Below, piece after piece: positions 25,533 through 37,430 of a stretch of 64,000 nucleotides of DNA; position 1 is the stretch's first letter, and every line of letters begins with the position of its first letter. Source of the DNA: Voacanga thouarsii (lineage: Eukaryota > Streptophyta > Magnoliopsida > Gentianales > Apocynaceae); assembly GCA_026120185.1 (NCBI GenBank), contig JANUWF010001491.1, positions 2,418,001 through 2,482,000 of the forward strand. The letters run 5' to 3'. A program made the position numbers and the translations under genes. A model generated the notes under the pieces. It saw only the letters and a list, made by a program, of their open reading frames with translations. It was not told where the DNA came from and made no database searches.

Positions 25533-25840
25533 TTAAGGCGAGGGTTTAGTCGAACCTGACCTACTGGGTCAGACATTCTGCAATTTAGATAGGCTGAGAA
25601 TCGGACTGAACCTTAGCCTGTCAAGTAGAGCCTCGACCCTTCACATGTTTTTTTTTATTATCATTATTTTTTAGTATTCATACGCGCAATATTTATTTTC
25701 AATGTTTGATCGTAAGATTTTTATCTTATTTTTATTTTTATTTTCTCTCCACGAGTAAGGAATATGTTAGGATATGGGAAAGTGAGGGCAAGATTTGAAA
25801 TTTCCAATCTCCATCCAATTTCAGCCCAGTTGCCATCCCT
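25533..25840. mobile_element. Small hAT-like non-autonomous element (MITE)
   Basis: The right end reads GTTGCCATCCCT, whose reverse complement AGGGATGGCAAC is a typical plant hAT terminus. The flanking octamers AGAAATGT (25525-25532) and AGAAATGA (25841-25848) match at seven of eight, the right length for a hAT target duplication. The left terminus is poorly conserved (TTAAGGCGAGGG). At 308 bp it cannot encode a transposase. Confidence 0.45.
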
Positions 25841-25929
25841 AGAAATGATGAAGATGATGAATCCATGTTGTATTCTACCATTCTACCAAATGGAATAAAT
25901 GCATACACTTTAAACAAAGCAAAAAGGAA

Positions 25930-26159
25930 ATCACAACCAAAAAGAAATTAACCAAAGAAGAAAAATCCATCATCATGTGTTGAAGAGCAACTTGAGTGAC
26001 TTACCATAAGACTTGGAACTCTAATAGATAGAATAGCTACTCAATTTACTACCACTGCTTCTGCAGTGGCTAATAAGGGTCAACATGAACAAGAAACATT
26101 TAATAAGAGAAATGCTATGGTAAAGGACCTTCTCAAGCTTGGTTTAAGAAGTGGAGATG
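25930..26159 (+). pseudogene. Degraded coding remnant, possibly MYB/SANT-like (L10-interacting type) C-terminus
   Basis: A reading frame from about 25952 gives a protein-like sequence (for example LGTLIDRIATQFTTTASAV) with one internal TGA at 25997. It is cut at 26159 by copia element A. After the element, a continuation in a shifted frame gives VTVVNKTLAKVSKLDGF at 44863-44913. The composition resembles the helical C-terminal part of plant MYB/SANT-like proteins related to Harbinger-type transposons, but I cannot prove the family. Upstream, an in-frame TAA at 25949 and lack of a start mark it as broken. Confidence 0.35.
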
Positions 26160-27966
26160 TGTTGGGAAATATGCCCTCTTAGATTAGATTTCTGATATAA
26201 ACATCGAATGTTTTAATAAAAGAATTTATTTTCAGAAATTATTTGTGAATTTACATTTTTATTTGTGCACAATTACGTTTAAAAAAGACCCATTGTGTTT
26301 AAGTAAGTGGTCCATGTGAATGGAAGTCTTTCACAGTAAGGTATGGATCGCGGGTTACTTAACACATAAACGTTCATTCTTAACCGATTGATGAGAATGG
26401 GAATCTCGTCATGTTTAGGTTATTATGTTATGAATTCCAAATGGAGGATTGATTACCTTTAGCCAGTGAGTAGTCCACTCACTTCATGACATAAGCGTAT
26501 TTTGAATACATAAAACAGGACCTGTAGTAGTGGTTTCTTAAAAGTACTATATGATAGAAACCTAAACTACTACTGCTACAGCGTGGACTAGTACTCTACA
26601 ACTTGAGTATGATGAGTTGGTGGTCCGACGAAGCTGGAACCATGTACTTTGATATGCTATAATTGAGGTTCTATCGTAGGGCCAAAATACTTGCATGTTG
26701 GTTATGTATGACTAGTTAGTTAAGACAGACTTATACAAGATAGTTTCTATACTATATCGCCTTGTGGTTGTCTAAATGATCTAAATATCCAGGGTCTTGG
26801 GAAACATAACTTAGATGTTTGCTTTAGGGTAGCTCCATTGGAAAGTGGAAACAATCCAAGAAGTCGTAGATCATTGGACTAGAAGCCTAAGGATTGTAGA
26901 TGTCATTTAGAGAGATGTTAGTACACTTCTTCCTCTCTAAATGTACGGCGATGTATAGAGGGGTATTTTATTCATTGCACCTATAGGTTAGAGACTTTGC
27001 TAACGCAATATTGTTCTTGAGGTCAATATTTCCTTATAGTGATATTAGAAAATATTTAAAATGTAAAATACAGCTATTTATATGGCAATGGTATTTTGGT
27101 CATTTTAGTAGCCAAGACGATGTGTCTTTTGGTCCCCAGTATAGATCGTGAGTCCTAATTAAATACAGGCTAAGGAATTAGTCTTAAATTAAATTAAATA
27201 GAATTTATTTTATTTAAGTAATCTGATTTAATTATTATGCTAGAATAAAATAAAGGTCCATGGAGAGAGAGAATTAATTAAATTAGTTTGGTGGGTTAAA
27301 ATTGTTTAGGGCTTTAGCCCTGTTTGAATAATTAAATATTAACCTGGGACTAAACTAATATAGGCTTGTTAATTGGACTAGTTTATTTAGGATGAGAAAT
27401 TAATTATTTGTTGGGTCATTTATTTGGTTCTAATTAGAATAATTAATTTAGTCCAATAGGCTAAACTAAGAGTCCAATGAGCCAGTCCAGTTTAACCTAG
27501 AGTTTTATTTAGGTTAAATAGGAGGATTGAATACAACGTTATTTTTCACTGCTTCTTCTCTGTGAAAAAAGAGACGCCTCTCTCATTCTCTCTCCAAGAG
27601 AGTTCCTTAGCCCGCCCTGTAAGTTGTTCACCAAACGGAATAAGGTAAGCCATATACTGGAAGAACGAGAGTTTGGCGTTCACCTACATGCAAAGATGGA
27701 GTAGGAGGCTTGCAGGAATCGCACTAGAGGTTTTCACCAGTACACCTACCCTAGTTCCACACATTCTTGTCCAGCCAACTTTGAGAATAAGGAGAAAAAG
27801 TTAGAAATTTTTCCCCTCGGAATCTAGACAAAGCGCAACCGGCGCCGGCTAGGGCAGCCCTGGCCGGCACCGGCTCTGTTCGGGAGTTCCCTTGTTCTTC
27901 AATATTTCCAGTTTTTCAGTTTTTGCCTCCACTGTGTGCTCTGTGTTTTCCCTTTCTAGGCCTTCA
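26160..27966 (+). repeat. 5' LTR of copia element A
   Basis: Starts TGTTGGGAAATATGCCC and ends GGCCTTCA, 1807 bp. A GC-rich block with repeated CCGGCRCCGGCT lies at 27833-27876. It is collinear with the 3' LTR except for the inserted solo LTR and small indels. Confidence 0.9.
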
Positions 27967-27968
27967 AT

Positions 27969-27980
27969 TGGTATCAGAGC
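27969..27980 (+). promoter_or_regulatory. Primer-binding site of element A
   Basis: TGGTATCAGAGC, two bases after the LTR end, is complementary to the 3' end of initiator-methionine tRNA, the usual primer of plant copia elements. Confidence 0.9.
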
Positions 27981-29605
27981 ATGAAGGTTTTGTAAAAATA
28001 TAGGGAGCATGCATCTAGTTTAATAAAACTAGACACATATGTGTAATTAAACTGTGATCCTTCGCCATTTTTGGTATGGATAGATTCTCTGTTAAACCTC
28101 TCAGATTGAGGTATAGGAGATTTGTAATTTACTGTTTTTCTTAGCAAATCGTGTCAGCCCAATATTAATGGGTATAGGCGGTTGTTGGTTTTTGTTGATT
28201 TCATTGTATTTGGGTTGAAATCAAAGAGCCAACAAAGCCAGAAGTTGTGCAGAAAAATAGAGGAAATTCGCAGAAGAAAATCGCAGAAAAAAAAACTGCG
28301 GGAAGAAGACCCGACAGACCGCAACCGGTGCCGGCTTGGGGTGTCGGAACCTGCACCGGCTCGAGTCTAGGATCCGGTCCTCGCGCTGGTTGTCCATAGG
28401 TCCTAGTTCTGTGCAGCGGGTGCAGTGGACCAAGGAGAAATTGTTTAAAATTTTCCTTGTAATTTTTCTTGCAATTTCTTTTGGTTCTAGGGTCCATACC
28501 AGGCGGAGTTAATATTTTTGGAATAGTTAATATTCAAGGAATATTTTTGCATGAAAATTAATAGTAAGGAATTTTATGATTAAACAAGACCATTAATTAA
28601 TTAATTAATGTGTTTAATTCTATTATCTTGGCACTTAGATTTAAAAATAGAAAAGCATGAAAACGTCTATTGTTTTCTAGCATTCTATTTATTTTTATGT
28701 ACCTATGTGCACGTTTTCTCAAAGACCAAAGACCAAAGTCTTTGGGAATATTTTTGACAAGAAAATATTTTTCTACAAATTAAATGGTTATTTTAATTTG
28801 AACAAAAATTAATCCTTGGATATTTTCTCAAAGGATTTAATCCTTGACATAAAAAATATATTAGATTTAGATATTTTTGTAAGTTAAAATAGAAAGCCAT
28901 TTTGTTTTATTTTGGCACCAAAAAAATTGTTTTGTCAAATAAACTTAAGACCAAAGTCTCTAAAAAGTTTCAATTGGAAAATTTTTGAAATCATTAAATT
29001 TTTTAACTTAAATAAAATTAGTCCATGGAAAAATCTCTCAAATGATATATACCTTAACATAGAGATTTTAATGGATTTAGATATTTTATTTTTGAGTTAA
29101 GGGAAAACTTAATGAAAATTTTCAAAAGGATATTTTTCAGAAAACCCTTGTTTTAAAAGACTAAGTAGGAGAGAGGTTCCAACGGCCCCACGACTTCCAT
29201 CACGATCCTCATTAGAGATCGTGGGTCCCCTCACGTCACCCTGGAAGTGAACCCGTATAGGATGGGGATACCACAAGGATCTAGATCTAATGGAAGGATG
29301 TAATTAATAACCTGAGACACGAACTATGATCGGCCAATCCCTCGTTAGAGGTTATAATGCGAGGTATGTCCATAGGAAATGAGAGGAAATGGCTATCCCC
29401 TCGATGGAGTTATTTTCTACATCATTACTTAGAAAGGAAATTAATTTGTGGTGGTTAACACACTTAACTTAGGAAACTGTTAATCTTCCCAATAAGCTAT
29501 GTCAGTTTTCTTAAGAGCCAAATTAATATCAGTTTTGATAAAGTGCACAAATTTGTTTTATTTTCACAAACTAAATCTTTTTCTTTTATTTTCGATTTTT
29601 CAGAA
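27981..29605 (+). other. Untranslated leader of element A
   Basis: About 1.6 kb between primer site and gag without a coding frame of its own. It includes a second GC-rich block (28319-28366, GCAACCGGTGCCGGCTTGG) like that in the LTR, and repeated segments around AGACCAAAGTCT and AAGGATTTAATCC near 28720-29050. Short minus-strand frames over the GC-rich block have no motifs. Confidence 0.6.
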
Positions 29606-30415
29606 AAAGTGGGAGGTTCTTTTAGTCCATTGGCCGTTATTCTCTGAGAAAATAAGCTAACGGGACCAAACTATGTGGACTAGAAGAGGAACCTGGACAT
29701 AATACTCACAGTAGAAGAGTATAAGTATATCCTTTACGAAACCTACCCTGTTATCGGGGAAGGTTCCACCGCCGAAGAGCGTGAGGCTGAGAAGGCATGG
29801 AAGAAGGCCGACGAGATAGCTCGTTATTACATGTTGGCCTCCATGTCTAATGTGCTCCAGTCAAAACACGAGCACATGGCTTCTGCGTGCGATATAAATC
29901 AATCATTAGCTACGATATTCGCGGATAAGAGCCGGCCGGCAAGGCAGGAGACTCTTCGAACTATCATTAACACTAAGATGGCTAAGGGAGCACCAATCAG
30001 AGAGTATATGCTCAAGATGATTGCTGCTTTCAAGGAGGTAGAAATCTTAGGGGTTGCCATTGACCCCGAGAGCCAAGTGGACATGGTTCTTGAATCTCTA
30101 CTGGGTTCCTTTACTCAGTTCAAGTTGAATTACAACATGAACAAGTAAAACATGAGTTTAACTGAGTTGATGAAGGAACTCCAGATGGCGGAGAAGGTCA
30201 TGAAGCCACAATCCAAGACTATGATTGCTAAGGCTTCTTCCTCTAGAACTGGGCCCAAGCTAAGAAAGTTTAAGAAGAAGAACGGCAACGCAGCAGCCCA
30301 GCCCAAAGACAAACTTAAGGGCAAGTGCTTCAAATGTGGACTGAAGGGAAACTAGAAAAAGAAGTGTCCGGATCTTCAAGCCAAGAAAAATCCCACAGGT
30401 AATGTTTTCTATCTA
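29606..30415 (+). pseudogene. gag pseudogene of element A (UBN2-type capsid plus zinc knuckle)
   Basis: The frame from GPNYVDW through NLDIILTVEEYKYIL to MLASMSNVLQSKHEHM is a plant copia gag (UBN2-like) capsid region, which packages element RNA into virus-like particles. Stops occur at a conserved Trp position (TAG, about 29681), after NYNMNK (TAA, 30146) and within the zinc knuckle. The knuckle at 30326-30367 reads CFKCGLKGN-stop-KKKC: the His ligand is Asn and the following aromatic codon is TAG. The coding sequence ends at the insertion point of element B. Confidence 0.8.
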
Positions 30416-30442
30416 GAGTTTATATCAATGGTTGGATCAACT

Positions 30443-31968
30443 TGTTGGGGATATGCCCTAGAGTCAATTTGTACTTATACTACTGTCATTATGTTTTATA
30501 TAATAATATGAAGCTTTCCTTTCTATGAATAGTGTATTTTATTTTGTGGTCATCAAGTACGTGACTTGATAGTAAAACCCAACAATGAATACAATGACTA
30601 TTCTAAATCTGTCCCTGATCGTTTATTATTATTGGAACAATAATAAAATAATATTAGTATATTTGTGATTGGATGGCTATGTTTTACTGGTCATGGATAT
30701 TTGTGATATCAAGTCAAAACATAAATAAATGTTAGAGAACATTGTATTGAACATGACCCACTGTGAAAGTACTTCATGGAACATGTCATAAGTACTTTCT
30801 TGCCATAATAATATTAAAAGTCCTTCGACCTAAATTCATCATAGTTTCCTACTTTATAAATTCTGTATTTTGACGTTGTCTAAAATTGTCGTTAACCAGA
30901 TAATAAATTAGATTACTATTGGATATAGAATAAATCAATGAGAGGAATATGATTGATAGTGAAGGAATTTGTCCCTCTCAATTATAGGAGAGATATCCAT
31001 GGGCCCTTTGATAAGTTAGACTGTTAAAATGCAAGGCCGTGCTCAAATATATCAACCTGAGATATTGATATCATTTGTTTGAACAGTCTACTATGAAATC
31101 AAGAAATAATTGATTAAGCTTAATAAGGATGACATGCTCCGTGCCTTATGCTTAATCTGGATATCGTGTGACAAAAGGACTAAATGAAAAATTATGGTTT
31201 GGTTCAAAGAGATCACCGATCTTCATTTAACCTGGATAGTTATAATGTTTTGCTAGAAACCGCTTATAACTTGTGGACTATTTAAATATGATTTAGGTAC
31301 ACTGCCAGTGTTAAATGGACCTATAAGGTCACACAATAAGCGAACTTATTAGGTTATTTTTCTGGTGACCAGATTTGATGAATCTAGAAATATGTCTAAG
31401 TTAATTGAACTTAGAAAATTTACTAGATACAATGAATTTGGAATTATGTCCACATTCGATGTATCTGGATGATGTCCAGATTATAAAAATCTGTCTTGGT
31501 AAATTAAGTTAGTTAAATTACCGAGATAATGGCAGAATCTTATCATATCAGTTTTAATTTAATTTGAATTTAAATTAAAATACGATAAGATATTATTAGG
31601 GTTGGACTCTAAGAGGTTCGGAGTGGGTTTTTAAGAAAACCCTAGCCATCTTCTTGGGTGTGCCAATTTCTGTTGAGAATATTCGTGCCTCCATTAATCA
31701 GAAAAGAAAAACCTTTCAAACCCTAGGCGCTAGCACTCCCCGAGTAACGAGTGATTTCGTGGTATGTATCCGATAGAGGACGTTCGCACATTGTAGCATC
31801 TAGTGATCGTTCGGGTTACACGTACAGTGACAGAATCAGAATCGAAGGATATCGATTACACCAAATAGAGGTAATTCTACAAACATACGATCTTCTTAAT
31901 CGTTTACTTGGATCCTCGGAAGGGATTCATGGATATTTTTCGCATTTAGGAGTCCACAAATCCTAACA
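30443..31968 (+). repeat. 5' LTR of copia element B
   Basis: Begins TGTTGGGGATATGCCC and ends TCCTAACA; 1526 bp. It contains repeated CCAGATTNNATGAATCTGG-type segments near 31370-31490. Confidence 0.95.
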
Positions 31969-31969
31969 G

Positions 31970-31981
31970 TGGTATCAGAGC
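31970..31981 (+). promoter_or_regulatory. Primer-binding site of element B
   Basis: TGGTATCAGAGC one base after the 5' LTR, complementary to the initiator-methionine tRNA 3' end. Confidence 0.9.
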
Positions 31982-32041
31982 AACTTGCTAAACGTTTAGG
32001 TTGATTCATCTGTGTTAATCGTATTGTTGTGGATATGTATG

Positions 32042-32075
<34 letters not shown>

Positions 32076-33436
32076 TTAAATGGTGTATATCAGTATGTTC
32101 GCATGATTATGATTTTAGAATACTTAGCATGCAGACTGCCTGAAATAAGTTTAATATGTGCGTCTTAGTTGCCTGATCAGACCAGTTTAGTTGCAGATTG
32201 TCTGTAAACTGGTCTGTTTTAATATGATATTGTATCGTAAGCATGCTATCCGTCGTTCTATATTTGTGAATTGTTTGTATTAATCGGCCATAATAATATG
32301 TTATCTGTATGAATATGATTAAAGGGGAATGCACATTGTCTGTAATATGAAATTTCACAACGATGATTACTAAGGAGTCCGAACATTAATCTGATTAATA
32401 TTCGGAAATCGGAAAACGAAATCTCATTCAATGAGAGAAGGAAAATTTATTTTTCCTTCCGGGGGCGCTGCCCCCTTGACCCCCGCCCACTGACCGGCCA
32501 GCGAGACCTCCACCAAAGGCACTGCCCCTTGGACCCCGCCAGGGGCGTTGCCCCTTGAAACCTCGACTAACTGTTCATTATGTATTATTCATTTGTGTTT
32601 TTTTATTGTAGTTGTGGATTATTTTGAATAGTGCATAGTATGGCCCGTTTTATCCCAATGTGATTGGCAGGTTTCATTCTGGTTGTTTTAAGTTGTAATT
32701 TTTAAATATGGCCTGCGTGTCATTTTTCATTGTTGTAAAATTGTATTACTTTCCTAAAATAGGAATTATTTTAATTTTACTATCAAATGTAAAAGAAGAC
32801 GGCGGCCAACATTTACAACCAAGGAGGAGTATGCTCAAGGCATTAGAGAATGCTTAATGAGTTCATATACCTAGATTGACCACCTTGATCTTCACTTTGC
32901 TCGTGATCATCAACATAGGTTATGGGCCATGCTATGTCACTTTTATTTATGTCTTGCATACATATTTGATATGTTTATTTCATGCTTACTACAATCAAAT
33001 TTTTATTTTAAAAAAAATTAAGTGTTAAATGCCTTTCAAAATCAAACACTTGTTATTACTTGGATCATCATATGGTCATTCCTGCCAAAGTATGATACTT
33101 TTGATTATCTAAGTGAGACAAGATGGAAAATAGTTTTCCATATGTTTGATATGGTTTGACTTAACTGGGCTATCAAAATGGTTTTGGGCCTAGGGCATTA
33201 TATGAGATAAGTTAGCCGGGACATTTGATGCCTATCTCATTTAAAATTTGAGTTTTATTTAATTATAAGATTAAAGGCAAAGCTTACTTATGATTAAAAT
33301 AAAATATTTATGAAAAAAAAAATTTCCCCACTACGAAACATCAAAATGTTGAAGTTTCAAAAGTTTAAATGTTTTTAGTGGGAGTTTTTCGTTAAAGCCT
33401 CAAAATTAATTACTTTGCATATTTTGTATGTAGATA
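31982..33436 (+). other. Leader of element B with GT microsatellite and GC-rich repeats
   Basis: Non-coding leader of about 1.45 kb. It carries a TG run at 32045-32072 and a GC-rich block at 32460-32560 made of three variants of GGGGCGCTGCCCC followed by TTGGACCCCGCC, which can fold on itself and stands out sharply from the AT-rich surroundings. Confidence 0.7.
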
Positions 33437-34228
33437 ATGGCAACAAACAGTTGGAATAATTCATTGCGATCTGTGCTCGAGAAAGACAGGCTTAGTGGGA
33501 CTAACTTTCTTGATTGGGCACGAAACTTAAGAATTGTTCTTAACCAAGAAAAAAGGCTCTATGTTCTTGAAAATCCTATTCCCCCTACTCTAGCAAATAA
33601 TGCCTCAAAAGATGAAAAAGATGCTTATAGTAAGCACAAAGATGACTCCAACGATGTTACTTGCCTCATGCTAGCAACCATGAACTCTGAACTTCAAAAA
33701 TAGTTTGAAGAAGCAGAGGCATATGACATGATTGTGCATCTCAAGGAAATGTTCCAAGAGCAAGCACGACAAGAGAGATTTGAAATTCACAAGGCGTTAA
33801 ATGCATGTAAAATGGTTTCTGACACCTCGGTAAGTGCTCATGTCCTTAAAATGAAGGGCTATCTTGATCATCTTGATAAGCTTGGTGCTCTTGTTAATCA
33901 TGACATGGCCACAGATTTGATCTTGGGCTCATTACTTCCTGAGTATGACCAATTTGTCATGAATTTTAACATGCATAATATGGAGAAATCCATTACTGAA
34001 TTGCATGGGATGCTAAAACAAGCTGAACTGAACATTAAGAAGAATATTCCTAGTGGTCTAATGGTTCAAAAAGGGAAAGGAAAAAGGAACAACCAAAAGG
34101 GCAAAGTCATGGCTAGTAAGGGCAAGGACAAGGCAAAGTCAAAATTCAATCCCAAACCTAAGGCCAAGACACCAAAGGAGTGAGCTTGCCACCATTATGG
34201 AGAACAAGGACATTGGTTAAGAAATTGC
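33437..34228 (+). pseudogene. gag pseudogene of element B
   Basis: Starts MATNSWNNSLRSVLEKDRLS and continues through the UBN2-type capsid (NFLDWARNLRIVL). A TAG after NSELQK (about 33701) and a TGA before the zinc knuckle (34181) break the frame, and the parts are otherwise in register. The knuckle at 34187-34228 reads CHHYGEQGHWLRNC: the second Cys is Tyr. A basic linker rich in Lys (near 34065-34180) precedes it. Confidence 0.85.
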
Positions 34229-37200
34229 AAGCTCTATTTGGAAGCAAAGAAAAAGAAGGATAGTGAGACTGCCGCTTCGGGTATTTATGTTATAGAAATT
34301 AATTTGTCTACTTCTGATTCATGGGTATTGGATACCAATTGTGGATCTCACATTTGTGCAAATATGCAGGGTCTAAAAAGGAGTAGAGCCTTAGCAAAAA
34401 GCGAGGTGGACCTACGAGTTGCGAATGGAGCAAAAATTGCTGCAATAGCTGTATGAACTTTTGAATTAATTTTGCCCAGTGGGCTTGTTTTAGAATTGAA
34501 TGATTGTTTTTATGTTCCTGCTATGAGTAGGAATATTATTTTAGTTTCTTGTTTGGATTTCGAATGTTTTGAATTTGTTATTAGGAATAACATTTGCTCC
34601 ATTAATAAAAATGGCATTTTTTATGGAGATGCCTCATTATTAAATAGGCTCTATATTCTCAATCTTCGAGGATCTTCAAACAAGTCTATCTATAATATTA
34701 ATACTACTATAATATTAATACTAAGAGATTGAAATCCAATTATTTAAATCAGACTTACTTCTGGCATTGTCGTCCGGGGCATGTAAATGAGAAACGCATA
34801 ACAAGGCTTCATAATGATGGGCTTCTAAATTCGTTCAATTTAAAATCTTACGAAACATGTGATTCTTGTTTATTAGGCAAAATGACTAAAGCGCCTTTCA
34901 AGAGTCAAAATGAAAGGGCAACTAATTTATTGGGCCTAATACATACTGATGTATGTGGACCAATGAATTCACATGCTAGAGGAGGATTTCAGTACTTCAT
35001 TACATTTACATATTATTTCAGCAGATATGGCTACCTGTATCTGATGAAACACAAATCTGAATCGTTCCAGAAATTCAAAGAATTTCAAAATGAAGTACAA
35101 AATCAGCTTGGCAAAAGTATCAAAACACTTCGATCAGATCGAGATGGTGAATACTTAAGTCACGAGTTTGATGAGCATCTTAAAAATTGTTGAATTATTT
35201 CCCAATTAACTCCACGTGGAACACCTCAATGGAATGGTGTATCTGAATAGAGAAATCGGACTTTATTAGATATGGTTCGATCAATGATGAGTAAAACTGA
35301 TCTTCCAATCTCCTTTTGGGGTTATGCCCTAGAGACTACTGCATTCATACTAAATCGAATTCCATCTAAATCGGTTCAGAAAACGCTATATGAGATATGG
35401 ATTGGGAGACAATCTAGTTTGTCATTTCTCAAGATTTGAAGTTGTGAAATTTATGTAAAGCATTTATTATCTGATAAACTTGCACCTAAATCGAATAAAT
35501 GCATATTTGTGGGGTATCCTAAAGAAACTAAAGGATATCAATTTTATCTCCTAAAGAAAAATAGAGTAATTGTTGCTCGAAATGGATTCTTTCTTGAAAA
35601 GGAATTTATTTTCAAAAGAATCAGTGGGAGTAAAATACATCTTGATGATATTCAAGAGCCACAATTAGTACTTGAACCGAATAATGAACGTCGATTAAAT
35701 GGCTCACAAGTTCAAGATGAGCCTGCTTCTATAGAACAAGGACCTCGAAGATCTGATAGGGTTCATCAACAACCTGAGAGATATGGATTCCTCATCACTG
35801 ACGATCACAATATGGAGCTTATGGTTAATGACGAGCCCACTTCCTATCTAGAAGCCATTAAGAGTTCTGACTTTGGAAAATGGTTAGAGGCTATGAAGTT
35901 TGAGATACAATCCATGTATGATAACCGAGTCTGGACTTTGGTTAATCCACCTAAAGGTTCAAAAACCATTAGGTGTAAATGGGTTTTCAAAAAGAAAACA
36001 GACATAGAGGGAAATGTGCATACTTACAAAGCACAACTGGTAGCAAAAGGTTATAGACAAACTCATGGTATAGACTATGATGAAACCTTTTCACCAGTTG
36101 TAATGCTTAAATCTATCCGAATTCTTCTTGCTATAGCAGCATATTATGATTATGAAATTTGGCAAATGGATGTCAAAACTGCGTTTCTCAATGAAAACTT
36201 ACTCGAGGATGTGTACATGACACAACCAAAGGGTTTTGATGATCCTTTGAATTCTAATAAAGTGTGCAAGTTTCAAAGATTCATTTATGAATTGAAGCAA
36301 GCATCTTGAAGCTGGAATCTTCGTTTTGATGAAGCAATTAAAGAATTTAACTTTATCAAAAATGAAGATGAGCCTTGTGTCTATAAGAAAACAAGTGGGA
36401 ATACAATAGTCTTTTTGGTACTTTATGTTAATGATATCTTACTCATTGGAAACAATATCCCGACTCTACAAAGTGTAAAGACATGGTTGGGAAATTGTTT
36501 CTCAATGAAAGACTTAGGTGAAGCTGCCTATATTCTAGGTATAAGGATCTATAGAGATAAATCTAGAAAGCTAATTAGACTAAGTCAAAATGCATACGTT
36601 GACAAGGTACTGAAAAGGTTCAGTATGCAAGACTCTAAGAAATGATTCTTGCCAATGTCACATGGCATTAAACTCAGCAAAACTCAAAGTCCTTCTACAA
36701 AGGATGAAGAAGAGCGCATGAACAAGATACCATACACTTCCGCTATAGGGTCTATCATGTATGTCATGTTATGTATTGGACCCGATGTATCATATGCATT
36801 GAGCATGACAAGTAGATTCCAGTCAAATCCTGGAGAGGCATACTGGACTGCTGTCAAGAACATACTGAAGTACTTAAGAAGAACTAAAGATATGTTCTTA
36901 GTTTATGGAGGACAAGAAGGCGAGCTAGTTGTAAATGGTTACACTGATGCTAGTTTTCAGTCCGACATAGATGATTATAGATCACAATCAGGTTTTCTAT
37001 TTTGTTTGAATGGATGTGTTGTAAGCCGGAAAAGTTTAAAGCAAGACACTGTGGCCGATTCTACTACAGAAGTTGAGTATGTAGCTGCCTCAGCTGCAGC
37101 TAAAGAAACAGTTTGAATTAAAAAGTTCATTACAGAACTAGATGTAGTTCCTAGTATTGTGAACCCAGTGGATCCCTATTGTGACAACAATGGAGCCATT

Positions 37201-37392
37201 GCACAAGCAAAGGAACCAAGATCACATCAGCGATCCAAACATATACTTAGATATTTTCATCTCATTCGAGAAATTGTTGATAGAGGAGATGTCAAAGTAT
37301 GCAAGGTATCAACTGATGACAATGTTGCAGATCCACTGACAAAGTCTCTCCCATTGTCTAAACATGATAGTCATACCAGATCAATGGGATGA
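34229..37392 (+). pseudogene. pol pseudogene of element B (protease, integrase, reverse transcriptase, RNase H)
   Basis: Domains in order: protease (SWVLDTNCGSHIC near 34320, with the catalytic DTG altered to DTN); GAG-pre-integrase (HCRPGHVNEKRI near 34757); integrase core with LIHTDVCG and SDRDGEYL, and the E of GVSE followed by a stop near 35247; reverse transcriptase from about 35880 (FKARL/QMDVKTAFLNE region) with the active-site box at 36424-36435 reading YVND instead of YVDD; RNase H with YCDNNGAIAQAKEPRSHQRS near 37180. Stops at about 34454, 35191, 35437, 36307, 36643 and 37114 break it. Several fall at expected Trp or Arg codons. It cannot make an active polyprotein. Confidence 0.9.
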
Positions 37393-37419
37393 CGACTTAT
37401 GACAAATTGGTCTTAGTGC

Positions 37420-37430
37420 AAGTGGGAGAC
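37420..37430 (+). promoter_or_regulatory. Polypurine tract of element B
   Basis: AAGTGGGAGAC lies directly before the 3' LTR, where plus-strand DNA synthesis of copia elements starts. Confidence 0.85.

Noticed and set aside
28201..28497. Pro/Arg-rich open frames on the minus strand
   Set aside because: They overlay the GC-rich module in the leader of copia element A; composition alone explains the open frame.
34238..34456. A separate protein-coding gene between gag and pol of element B
   Set aside because: It is the gag tail and protease of the same polyprotein, cut off by stops on both sides.
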